From the NCBI RefSeq assembly GCF_001697185.1, contig NZ_CP014224.1:744001-808000 (forward strand): DNA of 64,000 nt, in the 5' to 3' direction. Positions within the stretch are counted from its first letter, which is position 1; the number at the start of each line of letters is the position of its first letter. Positions 36,864 through 45,840 of the stretch are shown here, piece by piece. The stretch is from Wenyingzhuangia fucanilytica (GTDB lineage Bacteria; Bacteroidota; Bacteroidia; Flavobacteriales; Flavobacteriaceae). Both the position numbers and the translations under genes were made by a program. The notes under the pieces are model-generated. The model was not told the DNA's origin, did no database searches, and saw only the letters and a list, made by a program, of their open reading frames with translations.

Positions 36864-38282
36864 ATGAAAACTAAAATTTATCAATTTATTGTTTGTTGCA
36901 TCTGTTCGGCATGTTTTACTTGGGCTCAAGAAAAACCAAACATCATCATTTTATTTGCTGATGATTTAGGGTATGGAGATTTAAGTTGCTATGGAGCACA
37001 AGATGTAAACACTCCTAATATTGATCAGTTGGCACAAGAAGGATTACGGTTTACCGATTTTCAGGTAGCATCATCCGTTTGTAGCCCCTCAAGAGCAGCA
37101 TTGCTTACAGGTCGTTATCCTATGCGAAACGGATTTCCTGTAGCTCAAGGAAAAATAGAGAAACACAAAGATTATGGTTTACATCCTGATGAAATGACTA
37201 TTGCCGATGTGCTTTTAAAAGAAAAGTATGCAACATTAGCTATTGGTAAATGGCATTTAGGGTTTAATGAAGGACATCAACCTATAGATCATGGTTTTCA
37301 GCATTTTTATGGATTACAATCTAATTGGCATACTAGTCATCCTGACTTAGATGATGTTTATTTTGATAGAAAAGTAGTAAAAGAAAATGTGGTTTTTGAA
37401 ACCTTAATAGGAGATTATACCAATAAGGCCATTGAGTATATGGAAGAAAATAAAGAAAATCCTTTCTTTATATATTTGGCTTATCATTCGGTGCATTCAC
37501 CCATCAAACCTAGCAAGGAATTTATAGGAACGTCAAAAGGAAGTTTGTACGGAGATTATGTTCAGGAGTTGGATTACTATGTTGGTAGATTAACCCAAGC
37601 ACTTGCTGATAAAAAATTAGATGAAAATACCATTGTTATTTTCTTGTCAGATAACGGTCCCGCTATTTGTCATTTTGGAGGTTCGGCAGGACCTTTAAAC
37701 GGAGGGAAATATACGACTATGGAAGGTGGTTTCCGTATTCCGGCCATTATCAAATGGAAAGGAAAATTTGCAACAGGAGTAAATGATACTTTTTTATCAT
37801 CGATGGATTTATTACCAACATTGGCTTCTTTGGCTGGAGCAGAACTTCCAAAAGATAAAGTGATTGATGGAAAAGATATTACTTCTATTTTAAAAACAGG
37901 GAAAGGAACCTCTCCACACAAATATGTGTACTACTATAATGGAATCAACTTACAAGCTATTAGAAAAGGAAAGTGGAAATTGCATTTACCTAGAACTTCA
38001 GAAGATCAACCGTTTTGGTCTAAAAATAAAAACGAAAAGCCATTTAACGGGAGTAACTTAAAAAATATTGGATGTAGAGGATTAATCGCTTTAGGTCGTC
38101 CGTTATTATTTGATTTGGATCACGATATGGGAGAGTTAACAGATGTTTCTAAAAAACATCCTGAAATTGTAAAAGAATTGCTAAAAGAAGCAGAAAGAGC
38201 AAGAAAAGAACTGGGAGATATTGATGTGATAGGAACAGATCAAAGAGTGCCTCCGTTTGAAAATATTCAAGAAAAAAAATAA
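36864..38282 (+). CDS. S1 sulfatase
   Basis: Secreted 472-aa sulfatase (signal peptide ending TWAQ, residue 22). FADDLGYGDLSCYG is the metal-site region, CSPSR has Cys73, GKWHLG has Lys129 and His131, and LSDNGP follows. It starts one base after the stop of the broken sulfatase gene and is related to it: both share K[DR][KR]VIDG, RKGKWKLHL and a GDI segment close to the C-terminus. It is intact, so it could cover some of the function lost by the neighbour. A loop with IGCRGLIALGRPLLFD near the C-terminus differs from the other sulfatases here. Substrate position unknown. Confidence 0.93.
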   Translation: MKTKIYQFIVCCICSACFTWAQEKPNIIILFADDLGYGDLSCYGAQDVNTPNIDQLAQEGLRFTDFQVASSVCSPSRAALLTGRYPMRNGFPVAQGKIEKHKDYGLHPDEMTIADVLLKEKYATLAIGKWHLGFNEGHQPIDHGFQHFYGLQSNWHTSHPDLDDVYFDRKVVKENVVFETLIGDYTNKAIEYMEENKENPFFIYLAYHSVHSPIKPSKEFIGTSKGSLYGDYVQELDYYVGRLTQALADKKLDENTIVIFLSDNGPAICHFGGSAGPLNGGKYTTMEGGFRIPAIIKWKGKFATGVNDTFLSSMDLLPTLASLAGAELPKDKVIDGKDITSILKTGKGTSPHKYVYYYNGINLQAIRKGKWKLHLPRTSEDQPFWSKNKNEKPFNGSNLKNIGCRGLIALGRPLLFDLDHDMGELTDVSKKHPEIVKELLKEAERARKELGDIDVIGTDQRVPPFENIQEKK

Positions 38283-38290
38283 TACTGAAG

Positions 38291-39766
38291 ATGTTAATAA
38301 AATTCAATTCCATAAAAAACATATGCTCATTAGTTACTTGCATGTTTCTGTTTGGTTATACCTATGCCCAAAAACCAAATGTTATAGTAATTATGGCTGA
38401 TGATTTGGGTTATGCAGATGTAGGTTATAATGGTTGTAAAGATATTCCAACACCTAATATTGATAAACTAGCTAAAAATGGAGCAATTCTTACATCGGGT
38501 TATGTGTCAGGACCAATGTGTGGACCTTCACGAGCAGGATTTATAACAGGTAGAATGCAATCTTCTTTTGGATGGTATGGAAATCCAGGAACACCATTAG
38601 ATGAACAACAAGGCTTACCAAACAATGTTAGTACTGTTGCTCAATATATGCAAGAGCAAGGTTATGTAACAGGGGGAGTAGGAAAATGGCATATGGGAAC
38701 CGCTCCTCATCAACATCCCAATAACATGGGGTACGATGAATGGTATGGTTTTTTAAGTGGTGGACACTTATATTATCCCATGGATCATCCATCCTACAAT
38801 GGGAAGTACCTCAATACTCCAAAACCGTGGATAATGAGAGAGATGCATCATACTTTGCCAATTATACATAACAATCAACCTGTAGAATGGAATCAGTATT
38901 TAACTCATGAGTTAACAGACCAAGGCGTGAATTTTATTGATAAAAATAAGAACAATCCTTTTTTCTTATTTATGTCTTATAACGCTCCTCATGAATATTT
39001 AGAAGCACCAGAAGAAACGATAGCCATGTTTCCTGAAGAAAAAATGACTGAGATTCCAGGCGTGAAACCTGAAAAACGTTCTGTTTATGCTGCTATGACT
39101 TATGAATTTGATAAAGGTGTTGGAAAGCTAATTGCAACTTTAGAAAAATTGAATCTTACAGAGAATACTATTGTTTGGTTTTTAAGTGATAATGGAGGCA
39201 TGAAGCGAACTAGTGATAATAGACCTCTAAAAGGAGCAAAATGGAGTAGTTATGAGGGAGGGCTTCGTGTACCACTAGTAGTAAGCTGGCCTGGTAAAAT
39301 TAAATCAGGTAGTGTTCTAAATGCTCCTGTTACCACATTAGATATTGGAGCTACATCGGTAGCATTAGCAGGTGGTGATATTTCTAAAAAGGAATTGGAC
39401 GGAAAAAATATCACAGCTTATATTACAGGAGAAACTAAGGAAGAACCTCATGAGGAATTGTTTTGGAGAATCGGTAGAAATTACAAAGAAAATAGTGGTG
39501 TTCTTAGAGTGGGAGACTATAAATTGATTGTAAACAACAAGAAAATAGAGTTGTTTAACTTAAAAGAAGACCTTTCTGAAACTACAGATTTATGTGAAAA
39601 ACATCCAGAAATAGCTCAAAAAATGCTAACAAGGTGGAAAACATTAAATCAATCGAGTCAACCACCCCTTTGGCAACCTCTAAGTAAAAAAGAGGAATTA
39701 TCAGATGAATACCAATACAAAGATTACGAATGGCTGAAGGGAAGCCCGCATTACAGAGTCAACTAG
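38291..39766 (+). CDS. S1 sulfatase
   Basis: Secreted 491-aa sulfatase (signal peptide ending TYAQ, residue 27). IMADDLGYADVGYNG is the metal site, CGPSR has Cys77, GKWHMG has Lys132 and His134, and LSDNGG follows. The loop after the Cys helix (FGWYGNPGTPLDEQQGLP) and the EAPEETIAMFPEE segment resemble arylsulfatase A/B-like members of S1, with a long approach loop after the PF-FLFMSYNAPH strand. The C-terminal tail is rich in charged and Tyr residues. It is 8 nt after the preceding sulfatase. Confidence 0.92.
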   Translation: MLIKFNSIKNICSLVTCMFLFGYTYAQKPNVIVIMADDLGYADVGYNGCKDIPTPNIDKLAKNGAILTSGYVSGPMCGPSRAGFITGRMQSSFGWYGNPGTPLDEQQGLPNNVSTVAQYMQEQGYVTGGVGKWHMGTAPHQHPNNMGYDEWYGFLSGGHLYYPMDHPSYNGKYLNTPKPWIMREMHHTLPIIHNNQPVEWNQYLTHELTDQGVNFIDKNKNNPFFLFMSYNAPHEYLEAPEETIAMFPEEKMTEIPGVKPEKRSVYAAMTYEFDKGVGKLIATLEKLNLTENTIVWFLSDNGGMKRTSDNRPLKGAKWSSYEGGLRVPLVVSWPGKIKSGSVLNAPVTTLDIGATSVALAGGDISKKELDGKNITAYITGETKEEPHEELFWRIGRNYKENSGVLRVGDYKLIVNNKKIELFNLKEDLSETTDLCEKHPEIAQKMLTRWKTLNQSSQPPLWQPLSKKEELSDEYQYKDYEWLKGSPHYRVN

Positions 39767-39794
39767 AAATTCAAAATAAACTAAATTGTAAGAT

Positions 39795-41387
39795 ATGACT
39801 ATGAAAAACAATGTTTTTTTTACACTAAAACTAAGTGCCTTATTAACGTTATTGTGCTCTATGGGCACTTTAGACATTGAAGCACAAAACAAACCCAACG
39901 TCGTTTATATTTTAGTAGACGATTTGGGTTATGGAGATTTGGGTTGCTACGGAGCTACCAAAGTAAAAACACCAAATATTGATAAACTGGCAAACGAAGG
40001 AAAAATGTTTACCGATGCCCACTCAGCATCTGCAGTATGTACACCTTCTCGTTATGCTTTATTAACAGGACAATATCCAATAAGAGGAAACAACGGAAAA
40101 GGAATTTGGGGACCAGCTTCGGTACCATCGGAATTATTAATTAACACCGAACAAATTACCATTGCAGATGTGTTTAAAAATAGTGGATACAATACTGCCG
40201 CTTTAGGAAAATGGCATTTAGGTTTTAAAAAGGGAAAAAATGATTGGCAAGAACCTTTAAGTCCAGGGCCTAACGATTTAGGTTTTGATTATTATTATGG
40301 AGTGCCATTAGTAAATAGTGCACCCCCTTATGTGTATGTTGAAAATACACATGTAGTTGGAGGAGATGCTAAAGATCCTTTGGTTTTTGTAGGTAAAGGA
40401 AAAGATAAAGAGGTTACTCCAATCACACCTATTCCGCCAGAAGCGTCGCAAAGAACTGTTAATATGTTTAAAGGTGCTGTTAAAGCACACAAGTTATATA
40501 ACGATTACACAGTAGGTCAAGTATTGGCTGGTAAAGCAGTGGATTGGATTACGGAAAAAACAACCAACAATAAAAAGAATCCGTTCTTTTTATACTTTGC
40601 TACTACTCATATCCATCATCCTTTTACACCGGGAACTAATTTTCAAGGAAAGAGCGATGCGGAACTTTATGGAGATTTTATTCAAGAGTTAGATTGGATG
40701 GTTGGACAAGTAACTTCTACCTTAGAACAACAAGGCGTTGCAGACAATACTTTAATCATTTTAACGAGTGATAATGGAGCCATGTTAAATTTAGGAGGGC
40801 GAAATGCTGTAAAAGCGGGACATAAAATTAATGGTGATTTGTTAGGTTTTAAATTTGGTGTTTGGGAAGGCGGACACAGAATTCCATTTATTGCCAAATG
40901 GCCTGGAAAAATAAAACCAGGAACCGTGTCTGATCAATTGATTTGTAATGTAGATATGTTGGCTACGTTTATGGCAATTACAGGACAAGACCCAAACAGT
41001 TTGGATAATTCAGATAGTATAAATGTATTACCTGCATTTATTGATAATCCTAGTGAACCTATTCGAAATGAATTGCTTCTTGCTCCTTATAAGGCTACAC
41101 ATTTATCACTTCGTAAAGAAAAATGGATGTACATTCCAGCAAAAGGAAGTGGTGGATTTCATGGATCCAAACCAAATCATCACGCATGGGGTGGAGCACC
41201 AGCAGTAAATTTTGTAGGAGGAAAAAATAGCGAAATGGAAAACGGAAAGCTGAAAGAAACTGCTCAAGTTGCTCAGTTGTACAATTTAGAAAAAGATAAA
41301 TATCAAACCACAAATGTGTACAGTCAATTTCCTGAAGTAGTTAAAGAAATGGAAGCCATTTTAGACACATATAGACCTAAAAAATAA
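39795..41387 (+). CDS. S1 sulfatase
   Basis: Secreted 530-aa sulfatase (signal peptide ending IEAQ, residue 31; a second ATG at 39801 is possible). LVDDLGYGDLGCYG is the metal site, CTPSRYA has Cys82, GKWHLG has Lys139 and His141, and LTSDNGA follows. It has a long insertion between the GKWH region and FFLYFATTHIHHP, with PLVNSAPPYVYVEN, which matches the lid region of the 21024 sulfatase. The C-terminal part has KGSGGFHGSKPNHH-type His and Gly residues near the active-site mouth. It belongs to the same subgroup as 21024 and 41398. Confidence 0.92.
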   Translation: MTMKNNVFFTLKLSALLTLLCSMGTLDIEAQNKPNVVYILVDDLGYGDLGCYGATKVKTPNIDKLANEGKMFTDAHSASAVCTPSRYALLTGQYPIRGNNGKGIWGPASVPSELLINTEQITIADVFKNSGYNTAALGKWHLGFKKGKNDWQEPLSPGPNDLGFDYYYGVPLVNSAPPYVYVENTHVVGGDAKDPLVFVGKGKDKEVTPITPIPPEASQRTVNMFKGAVKAHKLYNDYTVGQVLAGKAVDWITEKTTNNKKNPFFLYFATTHIHHPFTPGTNFQGKSDAELYGDFIQELDWMVGQVTSTLEQQGVADNTLIILTSDNGAMLNLGGRNAVKAGHKINGDLLGFKFGVWEGGHRIPFIAKWPGKIKPGTVSDQLICNVDMLATFMAITGQDPNSLDNSDSINVLPAFIDNPSEPIRNELLLAPYKATHLSLRKEKWMYIPAKGSGGFHGSKPNHHAWGGAPAVNFVGGKNSEMENGKLKETAQVAQLYNLEKDKYQTTNVYSQFPEVVKEMEAILDTYRPKK

Positions 41388-41397
41388 CAAAGAAGAT

Positions 41398-42912
41398 ATG
41401 AGGAAAATAGTTCAAAAATTTATGCTAGTCCTAGTTTTATTAGTCTTTGGAATTAGTATATCATCAGCACAAGAAAATAATTTGAAATCAGGTAAATGGG
41501 ATATAACTCGTCCTAATATTGTCTACATTATTTGTGATGATTTGGGTTATGGTGATGTACATGCACTAGCCCCTAAAACTTCAAAAATGATGACGCCTAA
41601 TGCTGATCAGTTAGCAAGTGAAGGTATGGTTTTTACAGATGCACATTCAGGTTCTTCTGTTTGTACACCTACTAGATATGGAATCATGACAGGTAGATAT
41701 AGTTGGAGAACTAAATTACAAAGTGGAGTAGTACAAGGATATCGAGATAATTTAATTGTAGAAAACCGTCCTACAGTAGCAAATCACCTTAAAAAGTTAG
41801 GATATCATACTGCAATTATTGGAAAGTGGCATATGAATTTTAACTATTTAAACCCTAATACAGGAAAATTACTTGAGAAACCTAAAAACAAGAAAGGCTT
41901 TAAAGCCCCTATTGGTACTATAATCCCAGATGGACCTATTACCAGAGGGTTTGATTATTTCTATGGGATACATCATGCAGGAAGTATGAAGGAAATTATA
42001 GAAAATGATAAGGTGATTAAACATGAAAACGAAATCAATTTTTTGCCTTCATTAACAAAGAATTCGGTAACATACATCAACGAAAGGGCTAAAGATAAAA
42101 ACAAGCCTTTTTTCTTATATCTTCCTTTAGGTTCGCCTCATACACCTATAGTTCCTTCTGCGGATTGGCAAGGAAAAAGTGAATTAGGTGCCTATGGTGA
42201 TTTTGTTATGGAAACTGATAATGTGATTGGTGAAGTTTCTAAAGTCTTAGAAAAAAATGGTTTATCAGAAAATACGTTAATTATTTTTACTAGTGATAAT
42301 GGAGCCTCTAAAGCTGCAAATATTCCAGCATTGGCAGAAAAAGGACATTATGTTAGTGCACATATGAGAGGTTCTAAAGCCGATTTATGGGATGGTGGAC
42401 ACAGAATTCCTTTTATTGTTCGTTGGCCAGTTTTGGTAAAAGAAGGAACTAAGTCTAAAGAATTAATTTGTTTAACCGATTTGTTTGCAACCATCTCCGA
42501 AATTACCAATACATCACTTCCGGTAAATGGAGCAGAAGATAGTTTTAGCTTTTTACCAGCTTTAAAGGAAAAACCTATTAACTCAGAGCGTAAAGGTGTT
42601 ATTCATCATTCAATAAGTGGTCATTTCGCTTACAGACAGGGTAAATGGAAGTTACTTTTAGCAAAAGGCTCTGGTGGTTGGACAGCTCCAAGAGAAAATG
42701 AAGTAGCAGAAGATGCTCTAGTAGCACAGTTGTATAATTTGGAAAAAGATCCTAGTGAGACAACAAACTTATATGACACTGAGCCAGAAATTGTAGAACA
42801 ACTTTTAAAAGATTTAAAATCAGATATCTATTCTGGAGCTACACGTAATGGAACGGTTATTAAAAATGATATAGATAATATCATACTGTGGAAAAGTAAA
42901 CACGATAATTAA
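41398..42912 (+). CDS. S1 sulfatase (CTPTR type)
   Basis: Secreted 504-aa sulfatase (signal peptide ending SSAQ, residue 25). IICDDLGYGDVH is the metal site, CTPTRYG has Cys89, GKWHM has Lys143 and His145, and FTSDNGA follows. It is close to the sulfatase at 21024 in the VCTPTRYGI motif, the RYSWRT segment and the SGHFAYRQGKWKLLLAKG C-terminal region. It lies 10 nt after the preceding sulfatase and 25 nt before a lipoprotein gene, closing the six-sulfatase run. Confidence 0.92.
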   Translation: MRKIVQKFMLVLVLLVFGISISSAQENNLKSGKWDITRPNIVYIICDDLGYGDVHALAPKTSKMMTPNADQLASEGMVFTDAHSGSSVCTPTRYGIMTGRYSWRTKLQSGVVQGYRDNLIVENRPTVANHLKKLGYHTAIIGKWHMNFNYLNPNTGKLLEKPKNKKGFKAPIGTIIPDGPITRGFDYFYGIHHAGSMKEIIENDKVIKHENEINFLPSLTKNSVTYINERAKDKNKPFFLYLPLGSPHTPIVPSADWQGKSELGAYGDFVMETDNVIGEVSKVLEKNGLSENTLIIFTSDNGASKAANIPALAEKGHYVSAHMRGSKADLWDGGHRIPFIVRWPVLVKEGTKSKELICLTDLFATISEITNTSLPVNGAEDSFSFLPALKEKPINSERKGVIHHSISGHFAYRQGKWKLLLAKGSGGWTAPRENEVAEDALVAQLYNLEKDPSETTNLYDTEPEIVEQLLKDLKSDIYSGATRNGTVIKNDIDNIILWKSKHDN

Positions 42913-42937
42913 AAGATATTAAACAAAAATTTCATCA

Positions 42938-44233
42938 ATGAAAAACAAACATACATTCACTATTCAAAAATTAGGAATTCTAATCTTATCATTAGGATTG
43001 ATGACTTCTTGTAATTCTAAAAAGAAGGCAGAAAAAGATAATAAAACTACGGATACAGAACATCATCAAAATAAATCCATTAAAGGAGCTACTTACGGTG
43101 ATGATGTGCGTTTTATGAAATATTATATAGAATTGATTGAGTTAACGGATGCTAACCATCAATCTAAAGTAGCTGTTACTGCTGCTTTGCAAGGTAGAGT
43201 AATGACAAGTTCTGCTTTTGGAGACGAAGGAAGAAGTTATGGATGGATTAATCGTGAGTTGTTTGAGTCTAAGGAGATTCAAGAACACATCAACGTATAT
43301 GGAGGAGAAGAACGTTTTTGGTTAGGGCCAGAAGGCGGACAATACTCTATCTTTTTTAAAAAAGGAGCTGAGTTTACCTTAGAGGATTGGTACACGCCAA
43401 AATTGATAGATTTAGAGCCTTTTGATGTGAAAAATGTATCGGCAACTTCGGCTACGTTTACTAAAAAAGCTTCTTTAAAAAATTATTCAGGTTTCCAGTT
43501 TGATATGGAAATAGAAAGAGAAGTGGCTATTCTTTCTAAAGATGATATTCAAACAGATTTAGGCTTGCAAACTCTTTCAGAAAATTTAAAAACTGTGGCA
43601 TATCAAACTACCAATACATTAACCAATATTGGTAAAAAAGAATGGAAAAAAGACAGTGGTTTGTTGTCCATTTGGTTGTTAGGTATGTTTAATCATTCCC
43701 CAAACACTACTATTGTCATTCCTTATGTACAAGGAGATGATGCTGAATTAGGGAAAGTCGTAAACGATACGTATTTTGGAAAAGTTCCATCAGATAGGTT
43801 GGTAGTTAAAGAAAATGCCATTTTCTTTAAAGGAGATGGAGAGTACAGAAGCAAAATAGGTTTGTCTCCAATGCGAGCAAAAAACATTGCAGGTTCTTAC
43901 GATTCGGCAAACGGAATTTTAACCATAGTAAAATACAACAAACCTAAAAATGTTACAGATTATGTAAACTCTATGTGGGAAATTCAAGAAGAGCCTTTTA
44001 GCGGTGATGTGATTAATGCTTATAACGATGGAGCTCCAGAGCCAGGAGCTAAGCCATTAGGGCCTTTTTATGAGTTAGAAACGTCTTCTCCTGCACTGGC
44101 ATTAAAACCTGGTGAAAGCGGTACACATATTCAAACCACTTATCATATAGAAGGAAATGAAACAACTTTAAACCCTATGGTAAAAGAACTTTTTGGAGTG
44201 ACTATTAACGAAATAAAAACGGCTTTTAAATAA
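42938..44233 (+). CDS. Lipoprotein of DUF6786-like type, function unknown
   Basis: 431-aa lipoprotein (lipobox MTSC, Cys25) followed by a Lys/Asp-rich linker to about residue 45. The body is beta-rich and begins DDVRFMKYYIELIEL. It has GRVMTSSAFG, then SYGWINRELF and FWLGPEGGQYSIFF, a pattern I associate with galactose-mutarotase-like beta-sandwich proteins of the DUF6786 group. I see no known catalytic motif. It lies between the sulfatase run and a GH29 gene (8 nt before its ATG), so it probably handles the same glycan, as a binding protein, an epimerase-like helper or an uncharacterised hydrolase. The family name is from memory and tentative. Confidence 0.6.
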   Translation: MKNKHTFTIQKLGILILSLGLMTSCNSKKKAEKDNKTTDTEHHQNKSIKGATYGDDVRFMKYYIELIELTDANHQSKVAVTAALQGRVMTSSAFGDEGRSYGWINRELFESKEIQEHINVYGGEERFWLGPEGGQYSIFFKKGAEFTLEDWYTPKLIDLEPFDVKNVSATSATFTKKASLKNYSGFQFDMEIEREVAILSKDDIQTDLGLQTLSENLKTVAYQTTNTLTNIGKKEWKKDSGLLSIWLLGMFNHSPNTTIVIPYVQGDDAELGKVVNDTYFGKVPSDRLVVKENAIFFKGDGEYRSKIGLSPMRAKNIAGSYDSANGILTIVKYNKPKNVTDYVNSMWEIQEEPFSGDVINAYNDGAPEPGAKPLGPFYELETSSPALALKPGESGTHIQTTYHIEGNETTLNPMVKELFGVTINEIKTAFK

Positions 44234-44241
44234 TAAAATTG

Positions 44242-45840
44242 ATGAAAAGAAAATTAAAAAAATCAGTTGTACTCGCTATAAGTACTTTGATGTTGTTGTC
44301 ATGTAATTCACAATCAAAGAAAAAAGAAACGACTCAATTGCCATATGATGGTAGCTGGGAATCACTCCAAAAAATGCCAGTACCCAATTGGTTTAACGAT
44401 GGTAAAATAGGAATCTTTATCCATTGGGGACCTTATAGTGTTATAGGGCATCGCAAAGGAGGAAGAGGTTATGCAGAGCATACGCCTAAATTGATTTATA
44501 AAGATTCAACCTATTATTATCCTTACTTAAGAGAACGTTGGGGAGCAGCACCACCAGAATTTGGTTATAAAGATATTATTCCAGAGTTTAAAGCAGAAAA
44601 ATGGAATCCGGAGGAATGGGCAGAATTGTTTGCAGAGGTTGGAGCAAAATATGTAGTGTTAACAGCAGAACATCACGATGGTTGGGCCAATTGGGATTCT
44701 GATTTGACTCCTTGGAACGCTGTGGATAAAGGACCTAAACGAGATTTGGTAGGAGATTTAGGAAAAGCGGTTAAAGCCCAAGGTTTAAAATACGCTCCAT
44801 CTTATCACAGAGAACGTCATACCAGTTTTTTTACCAAGCAACAATATAAAGTACATGCACAAGCTCAAGATGATATTTTAGAAGAAATTAAAAGAAATCC
44901 TGAAGCAGAGTCGTTGTATGGACCTTTTGGATTTAGCAAACAAGCTGTTGATGAATATGTGGCACGATGGAAAGAAATTCAAGACAAATATCAACCTGAC
45001 TTTTTATGGATTGATGACATTCCAATTTTTACAAGAGATGGAAACAATACACAAGTAGAACCTAAAGTATTTAAGCCAGAAATTCAATATTACTACGACC
45101 AATGTAGATTGATGATTACGGACTTTATGAACAATGGAGCCCAAAATAATCAAGAGGTTTATGTAAATAACAAAGGGAAAAATAGAAACTGGCCAGATGG
45201 TATTGGTTGTTTAGAAAAGGACAACTTAAAGTTAAAAGTGATTGGGCCTAAATGGCAAAGCTGTACTACGTTTGGAACTTCTTTTGGGTATTTAGAAAAC
45301 GATACTTACAAAACGGTTGAAAGTGTTATTCATGAAATGGTAGAAGTCATAAGCCGTAATGGAAACTTTTTAATTAACATAGGGCCAAAGGCCGATGGTA
45401 CTATTGTTCCTGAGCAAGAAGAACGATTAAGAGCCATGGGGAAATGGTTAGCGACCAACGGAGCTGCTATTTATGGAACGCGTTATTGGAAAGAAAATCA
45501 TCAAAAAAATGGAAACTTAGCTTTTACCACCAAAGGAACAAAATTATATGCCATTGCTTTGGATAAGCCCGTGAATCCAATTTTAATAGAAGCCACCAAA
45601 GGTTGGACAAATAAGGATGTAAAATCGGTAAAGCTTTTAGGAACAGATGCTGAGGTTTCTTGGAATCTAACCGCTAATGGTTTAGAAATCATCCCACCAT
45701 CAGATTTAGGAAAAAGCGAATATGCTTGGTCTTTTGAGATAGAAACAAACACCAATCAGCATACACCAAACGCTATTCAAAACGATGCAAGTAAAGCACT
45801 AGAAGGAACTAAAAAAGTAGATTTAGATGGAAACCACTAA
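44242..45840 (+). CDS. GH29 alpha-L-fucosidase lipoprotein
   Basis: About 532-aa lipoprotein (lipobox LLSC near residue 21). I start it at the ATG at 44242; an in-frame TTG just before it is less likely. GH29 landmarks are IGIFIHWGPYSV, TAEHHDG and FLWIDDIP, where the first Asp (about residue 258) aligns with the nucleophile. It has an insertion (about 190-235) between the HHDG and nucleophile strands (ERHTSFFTKQQYK onwards) that the two other GH29 enzymes here lack, and a different C-terminal domain ending PSDLGKSEYAWSF. It may have a narrower specificity. Its last 14 nt overlap the following gene, which indicates tight coupling. Confidence 0.92.
   Translation: MKRKLKKSVVLAISTLMLLSCNSQSKKKETTQLPYDGSWESLQKMPVPNWFNDGKIGIFIHWGPYSVIGHRKGGRGYAEHTPKLIYKDSTYYYPYLRERWGAAPPEFGYKDIIPEFKAEKWNPEEWAELFAEVGAKYVVLTAEHHDGWANWDSDLTPWNAVDKGPKRDLVGDLGKAVKAQGLKYAPSYHRERHTSFFTKQQYKVHAQAQDDILEEIKRNPEAESLYGPFGFSKQAVDEYVARWKEIQDKYQPDFLWIDDIPIFTRDGNNTQVEPKVFKPEIQYYYDQCRLMITDFMNNGAQNNQEVYVNNKGKNRNWPDGIGCLEKDNLKLKVIGPKWQSCTTFGTSFGYLENDTYKTVESVIHEMVEVISRNGNFLINIGPKADGTIVPEQEERLRAMGKWLATNGAAIYGTRYWKENHQKNGNLAFTTKGTKLYAIALDKPVNPILIEATKGWTNKDVKSVKLLGTDAEVSWNLTANGLEIIPPSDLGKSEYAWSFEIETNTNQHTPNAIQNDASKALEGTKKVDLDGNH

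Noticed and set aside
41023-41208. Small + strand open frame inside a sulfatase
   Set aside because: It is in another frame of a clearly coding sulfatase gene and has no independent support.
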